Positions 21,966-33,749 of a stretch of DNA of 64,000 nt are shown piece after piece. The translations under genes were made by a program, and so were the position numbers. Origin of the DNA: Lineus longissimus (Eukaryota; Nemertea; Pilidiophora; Heteronemertea; Lineidae); NCBI RefSeq assembly GCF_910592395.1, contig NC_088323.1, forward strand, positions 11,951,501 to 12,015,500. The letters run 5' to 3'. Below the pieces are notes generated by a model. It ran no database searches and was not told where the DNA came from. It saw only the letters and a program-made list of their open reading frames with translations. Numbering within the stretch: position 1 is the first letter of the stretch; every line of letters starts with the position of its first letter.

Positions 21966-24920
21966 ATGGAAAATCATTTAAGAGCATGGGGGATGGAGGA
22001 GCTCATTCCAATATTTGAAGGTAAGAATATCTGTAGCACCTGAAGAAAGAAATATAAATATATATTTATCGATCAATACTGAAAAAAATCATGATTTCTG
22101 TCAGCCGTGTTCAAGTTGCGCACCCGCCGCCGCCATTGCGACGGACGCGCTATAGGAAATTTTTTCGGCCTTCAATAATCCGAAATCATCTGGTCTGGTT
22201 ATGGAATTATAGCGGCAAAACATATCGGAAAATGTTTTAGATGATATTTGGGATTATTTTTCGCCACTAACAAGGCAAATCGGAGAGACAAAGTTAGGAA
22301 TGGGGACTTAGAAAAATAGTATACAAATTCAAATATCCCGCCAAAGAATGTCGTCATCAAGAACAATTCAGTTCAATTTTTCAAGTCATGGTGGCGCAGC
22401 ATCCACTCAGAACTGACAACATCCGGCATTTCCGGCGTAGATTTTACATTTTGTGCAATTGTTTTGTGGCGTAGCTAATCAGTGGCTAATAACTGCATGA
22501 TTTGATAGACATACAACCGAATAAGGGTGATATATATTCGTCAAATACTTGGCGTATTCTGACACTACCGTATTGTCGCCCTGTCAGCACTGACACTGTG
22601 GCTGTGGTGGTGTTTTGACTTCGAGACTTGACGAGAGTGTTTCGCTTCGGCCTTTTTTAGGCCTCGTAGTAGCTCAGCCTATCATCATCATTGACATTCA
22701 TGACATTGGGAACCGACAAAGATAGATTGACAAGTTTTCCAGGAGTTAACAATCTCAAGCTGGCTACATTGCTGTACGTGTCATGACCAGTCATCATGGT
22801 CATGCCAGTGACACCCTGACATGTTATTGACAGAGATACAACAGCCACTGGGCTTAGTCAACAACCGGAGATAGAGACGAAAAATCGTGGAACAACGTCT
22901 AGGAAATCCAATCATACAGGCAGCCGCAAGGGATGAACCGCCCTGACGCTCAAATTGAGACAGGAAAACGCCGGCGTATCTCAACGATTTTGTGTAATCA
23001 ACTGACACTCGTTCAAACGAAACGTATCGATACTCAATGCTAGATAAACGTTTATTTTAATACTTGCGATATATATACACGTGTAAGCCAGTACTATAGA
23101 TCTAGGGTCAGAATAATACCCTGTACTGAGCTCAGAGTTCAGGTTGTCTACCCTGACTCTGTTATAGTTTGTGTGTTCTCATGGTTCAGATGGTCTACAT
23201 GTAGCTGTGTTTTGAGACTCGTTTATGGTTAATTGCGTTTTAAAAGCAACCTCCAGGTTTTGAGGTCTGTATTTGAGGACAATTGTTGCCTGTTCTTTAT
23301 TCCTGGTTATATTCTGGACAATTGTAATTTCATTCAAGTTATTTTGTGAATTCTCAATAGTAATTTGCATACTGAGTGATATTTTGATTCTAAAAGACTG
23401 GTGTTGCATAGGACTGAACATTATACTTGAGGACTTTCATTTCAAACATAAGGAGGGATATACATCATGACCTCACACGCTGTATCTTGGTCGAGAGAAC
23501 ATGGCGAGAGAAGTGTCAAGTGCATTCCCATATCAATCGGTCAAATAAATCCATAATTATACATTGAACATACGTCCTTCAATGTCAATGATATTCTAGT
23601 TCTACAATCTCACATTACTGAAAAGTTGCGGTCTATCTATAGTCTATTGAGTGGAAACACTGAAATCTGGTGAACATAATAAGGCCTTTCTCACCCCACA
23701 GTCCGAGACTAGATTTGCTTTGTTGGCCATTTTCTCGGTGAGGCAGGAGGTGCTCGGAGAGGTTGCAGTTGATTCCACAGGGTGTTTTTGATAACCAAAT
23801 TCTTGTCGTCATGTTGGGCCCAAGACCTAAAAAAACATTCAGTCTAAAGTCAAGACAATGCAGTCCTGATCTTGTCCTTAATATCAATTCAATGGACTCT
23901 ACATGTAGTAATGTACATGTATAATATCCCACCATTTCCTAGATCATCCTGAATACTATTTACTACTAGGACCTTTCATGCCTCTTGGCTTGGTCATCAT
24001 GCGTGCATGGTCATGCATGTGACTGATGCTTAGCGGCCACCTTACCACCATTAGCAGCCAGCAAAGCTTTGAACAGACAAGCCCTGGTCCATTATGAAGG
24101 ACAACATATTTTATTATTTATCTCATCTTTTATTTTTAGATGAAGAAAGTGTGGTGGCCCTCCAACTGTTGCCACACATACTACCACCAAAGCCAATAAA
24201 GTCATCAAATGTGGTACATAGACCATCAAACTTGGAAGCAGCCAATGCTTTCATCAGGTTCAAACAGGTAAATATCTGTTGTAGGCATACATGCCTTGTG
24301 CCTTCTACATGTATGCTATATAAAGAAAATTGGACTCGGAAGTATTAATGAACCTGGTGTTGTGTGTAATTCACTCAGGAGTTATATTTGCTACTGATCA
24401 TTATCTCCTTACACTTTAATGGGGTTGTAACTTCTGATCAGTTCACAGGATTATTTGTGATTATTTCTTATTTCTGATTCTGATTTTTAATGTTTCATCT
24501 GATGTTTTACATTATTGTTTGTTTGTAATATGATACGGAATTAATGCAATGGAAAACAAGACATGATGCTTGATTTTTTATCTTGAATTGTACTTGCAGG
24601 CAACAACAAACATAGCAGCCTTCCTCGACACTGTAGAGGGAGAGGTCCAACCATTCATTCTAGCTCTTGGGGATCGCCATAAACCAACTCAATCATTTGT
24701 TATTGTTGAGCGCAATGCAGTGGAGCAGACATCTCTGTTGAAAGCAGTTGACTGCTGCTTCAAGCTTTTCTTTGTTCTGGACATCGCTTATCCAGCAAGC
24801 TGTCACATTGTTTGGGAGTTTCTGCAGGATTTGGTTTACCAAGTGCCTGTCAGAAAGGGGCAAACAGCCATCAGTAAGAATGTGACGAGTTTAAGGAATT
24901 ATTTCAATGTTGCCAAGTAA
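21966..24920 (+). CDS. SAM-start/conserved C-terminal protein carried by the ACACTCTAA element
   Basis: Three exons join in phase: 21966-22020 (donor GGTAAGAA), 24140-24267 and 24600-24920 (stop TAA), giving 167 aa. The first exon, MENHLRAWGMEELIPIFE, looks like helix 1 of a SAM domain. The second has EESVVALQLLPHILPPKP. The third has a region (AAFLDTVEGEVQPFILALG, FVIVERNAVEQTSLLKAVD, HIVWEFLQDLVYQV) that I associate with the C-terminus of a poorly characterised SAM-domain protein family expanded in fish and invertebrates. The rest of the SAM domain and the long middle of those relatives are absent. Exons may have been deleted from the 2.1-kb first intron, yet the frame is preserved. Function is unknown; I do not assign an activity. 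Confidence 0.55.
22021..24139 (+). other. intron-like interior of the ACACTCTAA element
   Basis: No exon with matching phase was recognised between the two coding exons. A second CGCCGCCGCCATTGCG motif lies at about 22123-22138. Otherwise it is unremarkable AT-balanced sequence. Confidence 0.4.
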
Positions 24921-25270
24921 ATATGATGTTGCATCAAATAAGCAACTGGTTTTTGATCTGACCTACTTTTCAAGGTCACAGAGGTAAATACACAAAACCA
25001 CTCGAGTGGGATTTCCGAGGTATCGGACTACACCCCGAGTGATGGTCTTTGGCTGGAAACCCCCGAGACTGCAGGATGTGACGAGTTTAAGGAATTATTT
25101 CAATGTTGACAAGTAAATGTGATGTTGCATCAAATAAGCAACTGGTTTTTGATTTGACCTACTTTTCAAGGTCACAGAGGTCAATATGCGTTCTCGGGGG
25201 TTTCCAGCCAAAGACCATCACTCGGGGTGTAGTCTGATACCTCAGAAATCCCACTCGAGTGGTTTTGTGT
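24881..25270. repeat. interleaved direct and inverted duplication at the gene 3' end
   Basis: A 105-bp segment (24881-24985) containing the last codons of the SAM-like gene is repeated directly at 25077-25181. Between and after the copies lie two reverse-complementary arms (24990-25070 and 25192-25270; shared CCACTCGAGTGG and CCCCGAGTGATGGTC). The order is direct copy, arm, direct copy, inverted arm. The second copy carries a TGA where the first reads TGC. Both copies include the dispersed CAAGGTCACAGAGGT motif. Confidence 0.8.
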
Positions 25271-25280
25271 ATGTAAATTT

Positions 25281-28200
25281 CTTTCGATCATTTTTAGTGA
25301 AAATTTGGGCAAGAAGTTTGATTTCGGCTGCAACACTGTTTCAACAATGCAAGTCTGGATTCGCACGTGTGGTATCTGGTATTTTTATCTCATGGCCGGA
25401 CTGACCGCTGTTTCAGTCGGATTTCCCCGGTCGTTTATTGTCTTTGAATATGCAATCACTGGCGTTGGGGCTATCATAAACCATCAGTCGTGCTTCGAAA
25501 ACAGTTGTGGGCTACATTTGCGCCAATTTCGGCTGGTTTTGTGGAATAATTATGTTTTGATACGACAAAACGTGACTTTGTGCACTGGATTTCACTGACA
25601 TCGGGCATGGGATAAACGTTTTTCTATGGCACTGCCATTTTGCAAGACAGCATGTTTTGTAACTGCTTTAGCTACAGATTCCTAACTTGGTACAAATGTA
25701 CCCCTTGGTGACCCCTACTCATGGACCAAACTGGGGTCTTTTATAGTTCACTGTTTTGCCACCAGGGGGGGCAAAGGTCCAAAGTTAAAATGTTTAATTG
25801 GTCAGATTTTCACGAAATTTTGATGGTAGGTACATTAGCAAGGGTGCATCTCAGAACTAATGGGTTTCTTATTTGACCTTATTTTCAAGGTCACAGAGGT
25901 CAAAGTCAGCTGAATCTATTTGAACACACACGTGAGCACATGATTCATGGACCATTTCATCCTGCCAGTGGCAGTTTTGCTAGATAAAGAACTGTGAGAA
26001 AAAATCTTAGATTTACAACAACCCTATCACAGGTGATCATTGGAATCTCATTATTTAAGCACATTTGGAATTTTGCAAGGTCCTATTACTGGTAAGAAAC
26101 ATGCTATAAAAATTTGTTGGCTTTGGGCCCAGGATGCTACTTTTTGGTACTTTGGCAGTTTTCTAACACAACAAGTAAGTTCTTTGAGAAAATGTTAGTG
26201 GTTCCTTAAGATATGCAGTATCTCAAATCAGATGTTTCTTATGTGCAATGTGCACTGCCTTTGAGTGTATACCAGTAAATATAGATCCATACTTTTAATT
26301 GGGAACAAGATTTACATAAATTTTGCCACTCTATTTTATTGCTTTTCTCATGGTCTCATCGAAAAGTAAAGCATACCATTGGAAAGAAAAAGTCTTCCAA
26401 AAGTTAGCAGAAGAATCTTCCGAAAATGTATTTTCCAATGAGATGAATTGGCATGTTAACTTTTTTGTAAATGATCGATGTTCTCAATCAAGTGTATAGA
26501 TCTATAGTATGGCTCTGACTTTGGCTCTACGGAAAGAACAGTTAACTCCCTTTGACTGTGAGATTTCATGCAGATTGAGTTGATTTCAAAAAGGTAGAGG
26601 ACCTGTAAAAACATGTAAAATGTTCATTGTTTGATTTATGGCAGTGATGTCTTAATGTTGGTACAATCGGGTAGTACTTTATTCCCATTGTCAATGATGT
26701 TGTTTTTTGGCTCATAATATTGTCTATCGGTCTGTCAACAATGGTGGCTATTTACTTACTCTTGAATCTAGAAAGTTGAAACTTTGTGTGTGGATGTCTT
26801 ATGACCACTTAATTTGACATACCAAAAATTATCGCACTTTGACTTACCTTCTGGGATACGGGCAACCATCTTTAATAACCGTATTTTGTCAATATCATAT
26901 GAAAACTGATGGCAGTGTATTCCTAATACTAGTATCTAATTTGTGCCAAAATCTGTCAAAATAATCTTAATCACCATGAAAATTTGAAATGCCAATCTCG
27001 ATCTCCACTGTGTTCATATCCACTTTTAATATTTGTTGCCAAATCACAGGGGGGCTAAAATTGTGAAGTTTTATTCGACTCTAGTCATATTGTGTTTGGA
27101 GAGAATGTTAGTACTGGTTTCAGTGTAATATCTTTAATCAAGTGATATTGCCCAACTTTGTGATCATATTGCAATGGTACTTTTCATCCATTTTGTCCAA
27201 TATAGAAAAAATAATATCTCTTGTGGGTGTATACATAAATTCAAAATGTACATGTATAAAAAATGGTAAGCATGTATTTTATCAAGAAGTCTTGATACAC
27301 TGATTTATATGATATAGGACACATTCTTTTTTTAAGATATATGGAGAAAAAAAAACTATATTCTGGGGGGGGGGGGGTCTAGGCGAGGAAAGGACAAAAT
27401 TACCCGTGTAATGAAGAGATTAATATTGCACATATTATCACTGTTATTGATATTCATTCATATACATGTACATTACCTTGTTATAATTTATATCCATAGG
27501 TGGACATTAAATTGTATGTTGTTTAGTACAAGGTGTTTTGTGATATAAATCTTTTTTTGTTATTTGAATTGTTATGCTGTCAAGCAAATACTTGAAACTG
27601 ACATGGGCCAATGAATTTCTATTCAGAGAGGGAGCGCAATTTGTGTATTTATACTTATGTATACATTCCATTGCTTTTATTACAGTGATATGGGGGGGGG
27701 GGGGGGGTGGAAGCATTGGTACTTACTGTTGTAATACACTATGATTCAAACTATGTGATATGTGGTAGTACACTGCAGTTGATGTTTCTTATTGAATAAA
27801 TTTTAAATTGTTGTTAAAATTAAAATACTCTTTTCTTCCTGTTGTGGACAGACTATAGATTCAGCTGGATGTCTTGTGGCGTCTCCATCTAGGTGAGGGC
27901 AGGATGGAAGTGACTAAAGTAACTAGACTGGCGTCCAATGGCATGCTTGTTTTGACTGTTGGATACAAAAATGCAGCAGAATCATGTTTTCCTGCCCCAA
28001 AATACGGCCCACGGATATTACCACCAAGGAATAGTAATGGCAACAACAACTCTCAGAAATAGTAAAAATTTAACTATTTATGTGGTTCTACAGCAGTAGA
28101 GGAGTGTTCAACCAAAACCACCAGGAATAGTTAACTATCAAAAATAACTATCAAAAACAGTAAAATAATTACTATTTAATTGTAGAAAAAGTTACCATTT

Positions 28201-28310
28201 ATTTGGTTAAACATCTTAACTACTTTGAAGTAGTAAAAATTACTACTTCTATGTGGGTGCAATATTAATCCATTAAATAGTAACAATTTTACTATTAATG
28301 ATAAAATAGT
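25281..28310. other. non-coding 3' half of the ACACTCTAA element
   Basis: No coding gene recognised. It contains a diverged copy of the dispersed repeat (25725-25910, ending TTTTCAAGGTCACAGAGGTC), poly-G runs at about 27365-27378 and 27692-27707, and a short open frame at 27874-28062 that I cannot assign. Confidence 0.4.
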
Positions 28311-28321
28311 TCTTAGAGTGT

Positions 28322-28556
28322 GCAGTCGCTGTTTGACTGTCCTGTCCTTGCCGCGACCTTCGCGCTCTTTCTCTTCCAGGTCTTCAAGGTTCCACTTTCT
28401 CAACGTTAAAACTGGGATCTTGTAATGTTCGCCGAACTCGTTCATGCTTTCGACTGTTCCATTCAATAGCCCTGTCTCAAGGTCCCGCAAGTACGCTATT
28501 TTCTCGGATACCGAATAGCTCCTTCGCCGTTTTCTCAAGGGTTCTTCTTGTTCCAT
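28322..28556 (-). pseudogene. pogo/Tigger-like transposase N-terminus
   Basis: The minus strand starts MEQEEPLRKRRRSYSVSEKIAYLRDLE, a psq/CENP-B-like first helix-turn-helix, and continues IPVLTLRKWNLEDLEEKE to DRTVKQRLH. There the frame runs into the ACACTCT end of the inserted element. It is the missing N-terminal part of the transposase whose remainder is at 20750-21660. No other start is needed; the Met is preceded by non-coding sequence. Confidence 0.75.
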
Positions 28557-28559
28557 ATT

Positions 28560-30725
28560 GACTGTTTGTCTGGGGGCGAGTGATCATCGGCGTTAGGCCT
28601 TTATAGGCCTAGGATGTCTAGACATGTTGTTAATAGAAGAAAGTGACAACGTGTGCCATAAAGCCATGAAATAACCGTTTACATCGCGTCTAGCAAAAGC
28701 AAGGCACAGGGCCTACTAAATTAAAAATTTTATGAAATTCAATTTTCTCTGTAGTGAATTAATTTCACTAATTAATTTGGGACTCAATAAGAGGTAGGTT
28801 AATCCGATATCCACAGCAAGTTGTAGGTCTGGATGCTGAAATGGGGCTTTCTAAACGAGACATTAAAATGTTCAAGATTGTTTTTCTGGCACACTCTGTA
28901 TGAATCAACCCATTTGCCGATTTTGGAATAAACCCTTGAATGAAACTGACATTTCCTGGGACATGTGCATTGACCGTCTCGTCGCGGCCGGTGCAAACGG
29001 CATGCAGTTCGGCCATTCACATTGGTCAGTGATGTTGAAAAGAACTGAATGATCCATTGTAATGGTAACTTGGGGCTGAGGCCTAAATACCGGCATGAAT
29101 ATATGGAAGGTACCTTAGAAAGACGAAACTAGAGTATATATACCTGGATATTATCCACATTTCCGTATGGTATTTATCCAAGACAGTCTTGTTCATTCTA
29201 AACCTCATTTACTCCATTTAAAGGTGTTACTCAATTTAAATGTTTAGTATATTGTGACCCCTTTTAATCTTGAGGATATGCAAAAAAACTTGATGATCAT
29301 ACTGAGCATAAGAAAAATATTGAAATTGTGAAACGATGTGTATGATCAAAAGTGTCTCAATGAGGTGTCATGGCGGCATGCTAAATTTAGAAAAGCACAT
29401 GGAAGTGTCAGATGGTCACGAGATTTATTTATGAAAGATATTTATTTCATGATATTCTGTGGAAGGATACCATTTTGGTATAGGTAATCTGCTGTTGAAT
29501 TACCAAGTGTAACAACGAGGCCAAGTTTTAGAAATTCATTTGTATCGGCTTGACGAGGGTCACCAATTTTCATCCTAAAGAATCTCTTAAGCACCATGCT
29601 ATAACTAACTCTCAACCCCTCCAAAACAAAACTTCTGTACATTGTGTTCACAATATCGTTCTTGATAGTCTCCAAATAATTAGTAAAAATTCAGCAATGC
29701 TAAGTTCTCAGTAATTTAAAGTTCTCAGTAATGAAAAATCTCAGCAATGAAATTAAAATTATTAATGCCAGGCACTTGATGTATGACACTAACAATTTGC
29801 AAATTCTGTACATTTAATTGGAGTGGGCATCTGAAACAGTACAAATATACATTTTGTATGGGCCTTTTGTTCCGTCTTTTGTGATTCCGTCTTTTCACTC
29901 AGGTAAATTTGGTGTCCTTTTACGTTCATACATCCTATTTTTCTTTGTTTTTAAACGGTATTATTAAAACGAATTTAATACATTTGATACATTATTTATT
30001 GTTTTTACCGAGAATTAATACCCGGCAAAGACTACGAAATATGAAGGTAATACTACAGCATCTCATCAGGCAGGAGGCACACGATTTTGACAATAGGGCT
30101 TGGCTATCGCTCAGTACTGTTGGCTGGTTGTGGCTGGATTTTTATCAAAAACACATGCCTCAATCGTTTAACAAGTTTAGCAGAGGTTAGTAGGCCAATA
30201 AAGAAATGATATTGTAATGAGGTTCTAAAACCCTTCTCGACAGACGTGCGAGTACAAACAATTAAGCCCGAGCATGGCAATGTATCATTTCGATAGTTTT
30301 GTTTAAATCTTTGCACTCAATATAATATGAAGATTATTATATTCTGAGTACAGGAAGATTCGGAATTATCATCAGTAAGCAGGTTTCGCAAGCCTTACGA
30401 AAGGCTACGTACGATGAAGTCTGTACGAACTATGTACAGTATAATGTACATAAATGTATGTAATTCCTTTCTACTACGTTTGTACAACATGACGATAAAG
30501 TACTTTTGGTTAAGGCTCCCCAAATTGAATTCGGAGGAAGGCCTTAGAAAAAAATAGCATCGATTGCACCGTGATTTACGATTCGTGCTCCGACATTGCA
30601 CGTCTCATCCACAGTCGAACTGTCGGCTCAAAACGAATGCCTGTGAAAGTCGTGCGTCAAATTGCAAAACGTGGCGTGAAACGCTCATATGGAGATAGAC
30701 TTTTACAATATAATCACAAATATTA
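28560..30725. other. spacer, no gene recognised
   Basis: A 77-codon minus-strand open frame at 29442-29675 (METIKNDIVNTMYRSF to YLYQNGILPQNIMK) has a protein-like composition, but I do not recognise it and it has no clear partner exons. Other frames look random. The 3' UTR of the E2 gene should lie just below 30730. Confidence 0.3.
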
Positions 30726-30729
30726 TCAA

Positions 30730-32400
30730 TCATTTCGCTTTCTCTGCACTTCCTTTCGCGAGGTCATCATATGTCCTTCGAAAGTTCTGGTACTTGTTCA
30801 AGCGGTCGTGGTCCACGGACGACTCGACCTGTGGTGTTATCAGCAAGGCAAAGATGGCGCTGATGAGCTGCTCCATGGAGTTTGTAGCTTTCCACGACTC
30901 CTCCGCGAGAAAACGGATGCACATCTGTCCACCCTCACTGACATTCAGATGGTAGATCGGCGTCAGGAAAAGGACCTAAAATATCAAGGGATATTTGACT
31001 CATGGGTGTCAACAATATTCATGCTAAAAACAATTGCACCGTAAACATAAGCAAAGCCTTGCGTTCCACGTGCAAGAAATCATATTGATAACATTACAAA
31101 TATATAACCGAGCCGAAATATGAACATCTCCGCCAATGCAATGTATTTGGGGCTTTTGCCAATCGCCTCATGTAACATGAACAAGCCAGACGTTTTATGG
31201 GTCCTAGTTATCTTCAGGGCTCAGTCACTTCGATAAAAAAGTCAACCCCTAAAACTCAATAACTTGAGTAAAAGATCTGGTACGGTGAAGAGGATTGCCA
31301 CAGGTCATTGAATTTGCTCGAGAAGTCACCATATATAAATCGTAACATGCAAGCCTGATATTTTACCTTCGGTGGGCTGTAAGGATAGTCCTCGCTAAGA
31401 GATTGGTCAAGGAAAGTGCCAACGACAGAGAATGCATGCATATATAAGAAAATGGAACACAACCTACCCAGAAAATAACCTGTTTACCATAACAAGTATT
31501 TGACTTGATTGGGTGTCGTGTTGTGGGAGGAAGCATTTTACCCCTGGCACGAACGTTGAGGATGATCGTTATCTGGTGGGTGTTTCTATCTGATGGCGGA
31601 GTTGTGAACTGACACTGGTGGCGCACATCCACCAGAAAATATAGTTCAACCTCAGTGTAGGCCTACGTGTGTGGACATTACGTGTGCGGTGCATAATGGC
31701 CTGTAATTTACCACAAAGCAGACTTAACATCTGTCTTCATAAAACACTTATTCATTGACTTATGAAAAGGATACGGGATGAAGACACTGACTTTAAACTT
31801 TCCACCTTTATATAGCGACTGCAGCGGACCATTGATGAGAAGCTGCCATTCGTTGAGGCTGTCTCCAGGCAGAGTGACCTTGACCTCGCCTCCACACGGC
31901 GGTTTCCGCTGTATGGCTGCCAGCTCCTTCTGCAAGCTTTGTAAGGAAAAACATGAGAGTGCAGAGCCGACACTACGAAGCTTTCTGTGTCGTAGGCACC
32001 GGCTTCTTGGATGTTTTATTACACCAACACAAACATTCAGCCAGGACTGTTTTCATGTGTATATTCATGATGCAGCTCTTCATTGCATTGACACTCAGTT
32101 AACTGAGCCGGTCCCCCCATTATCGACATTCTTCCTTTTCTCAATAGAAAGTTCGAACACGGAATCAGTTGCTCAGGCTCTAAATCATCGTTAGAGACAA
32201 TTGCTTACATTAGCGTTATCTCCTTCAGAATATCTTATTTCACCAGTGTTACATATTAATTGATGTCCGCCATATTGAAAAAGCGAAATTACACTAGCAG
32301 GAATTGGGGGAAATAGCAAATTAATGAAACGGCCAGGGGCCATTGTGCTCACCGTATAAATATTTGGTACTTTGGAATTCATCCTGGTTTTAAGAAACAT
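30730..32400 (-). CDS. ubiquitin-conjugating enzyme E2 (UBC fold), divergent
   Basis: Four minus-strand exons join in phase: 32400-32353, 31929-31775, 31394-31367 (28 nt) and 30975-30730 (stop TGA), giving 158 aa, or 152 from the second ATG at 32382. The order matches a UBC domain: KELAAIQRKPPCGG, LNEWQLLINGP, LYKGGKFKVSVFIP, EDYPYSPPK, LFLTPIYHLNV, EGGQMCIRFL (catalytic Cys96) and SWKATNSMEQLISAIFALL. E2 enzymes carry activated ubiquitin or a ubiquitin-like protein as a thioester on this Cys and pass it on with an E3, in cytosol or nucleus. The usual HPN motif reads HLN; the Asn that supports catalysis, eight residues before Cys, is kept. The C-terminus is short and charged. It is transcribed away from the Ubl-RBR E3 gene 3 kb to its right. 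The first exon is the least certain part. Confidence 0.82.
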
Positions 32401-32418
32401 TGTACATGTATAGTATAT

Positions 32419-33545
32419 AGGTCAAACCAAAGTCGGTACGACATGTGATGTATCGTTGCTTGGAGAAAGTACCATAAGAATATCATCAAAAACAAGTCAC
32501 TAATAAACGAGATATTGCACTTTTTACCTATTTTAGTTTTGGCCTCCTGGTAGCCAAGTTGAGTACCAGATCAGATCGAAATTCGGGAGTCATATGTATC
32601 AAATTTCAAGTTCATAGCTTTAGTGGTTAAGAAACGTGAAATAGTTACACTCAAACGACCAAATAACGCCATTTGACCTCTGTGACCTTGAAAAGCAGGT
32701 CAAATCAAAAACTTATATCATATGTAATGTATCCTTGCTAGGAGAACCTACCATAAAAATGTTATTGAAAACGAATCACTAATAAGTGAGAAATCACACT
32801 TTCTAGGTTTTCACTTTTGGCTCCCTGGTGGCCAAGTAAGGAGTCAGACCGGACCGAAAATCACTGTCACAGGTCATCTGACCTAGGGGGTCATGTGTTC
32901 TAAGTTTAAAGTTCAAAGCTTTAGTGGTTAAGAAACGTGCCACAGTTACGCTCAAATGGCCAATTTACGCTATTTGACCTCTGTGACCTTGAAAATAAGG
33001 TCAAATCAAAAACCCATAGGAGATGTGATGTATCCTTGCTCTGAGTACCTACAATAACAATTAAATTGAAAACAAGTCACGATTAAGCGAGATATTGCAC
33101 TTTTTACTTTTGTTAGTTTTGGTCCCCTGGTGGCCAAGTCGAGGATCAGATCAGACCGAAATTCGGTGCTAGAGGTTATATGATATAGAGAGTCATTTGT
33201 ACCAAATTTCAAGTTCATAGCTTCATTGGTTAAGAAACGTGCTATAGTTACACTCAAACGACCAATTTACGCCATTAATTTGACCTCTGTGACCTTGAAA
33301 AGTAGGTCAAATCAAAAACACGTACGATGTGTGATATGTACTTGTTAGGAATACCTACCATAAAAATTTCATCAAAAACAAAGAACTAATAAGTGAGATA
33401 TCACACTATTTATGTTTTCAGTTTTGGCCCCCTGGTGGCCAAGTCAAGAATCAGACTGGACCGAAATTCAGTGTCAAAGGTCATCTGACGTAGGGGTCAT
33501 GCATACAGAGTTTTGAGTCCATAGCCCTAGCGGTTAAGAAACGTG
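32419..33545. repeat. 303-bp tandem array between the E2 and E3 genes
   Basis: Units begin with AGGTCAAA at 32419, 32697, 32998 and 33304 (periods 278, 301 and 306; the last is partial). Each contains CCTACCATAAAAAT, CCCTGGTGGCCAAGT, GGTTAAGAAACGTG and TTGACCTCTGTGACCTTGAAAA. Single or partial copies occur elsewhere in the window (600-740, 5710-5760, 24950, 25146, 25870), so the array is a local expansion of a dispersed family. Confidence 0.85.
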
Positions 33546-33749
33546 CCACTGTTTTTGAAATAGGATACGACGGACGACGGATATTGCGGTGTTGTATAGA
33601 CTCACTGTGCCGGTGATCCAAAAAAAGGTGGTGTCCTAGATATACTAGCACAAAACAATGTAGTGTTATACTCCAGCTCACAGATCGAAACAAGGACCAA
33701 GCCAGAACCATGGCCATTGGACAAATTAGTCCCGTTTCGCCAGATAGGC

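Larger units (their letters stand above)
21659..28321 (+). mobile_element. 6,663-bp ACACTCTAA-TIR element inserted in a pogo transposase gene
   Basis: Its ends are ACACTCTAA (21659-21667) and TTAGAGTGT (28313-28321). The flanking sequences are the two halves of one pogo-type transposase reading frame, which fixes both borders. Just inside each end are many TTTACTA/TAGTAAA-type words (for example AAAAGTAGTTAATTC on the left and AATAGTAAAATTGTTACTATT-like words on the right), resembling subterminal transposase-binding repeats. A YY1-type CGCCGCCAT motif (21913) and the start of a gene (21966) follow the left end. No transposase, reverse transcriptase or integrase is recognised in the 6.6 kb. 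No target-site duplication is obvious. Either it is non-autonomous or the resident gene is part of an unrecognised mobilisation system. Confidence 0.72.

Noticed and set aside
24970-25598. Open frames in the duplicated region
   Set aside because: They run through inverted arms and repeat copies, with no domain or splice support.
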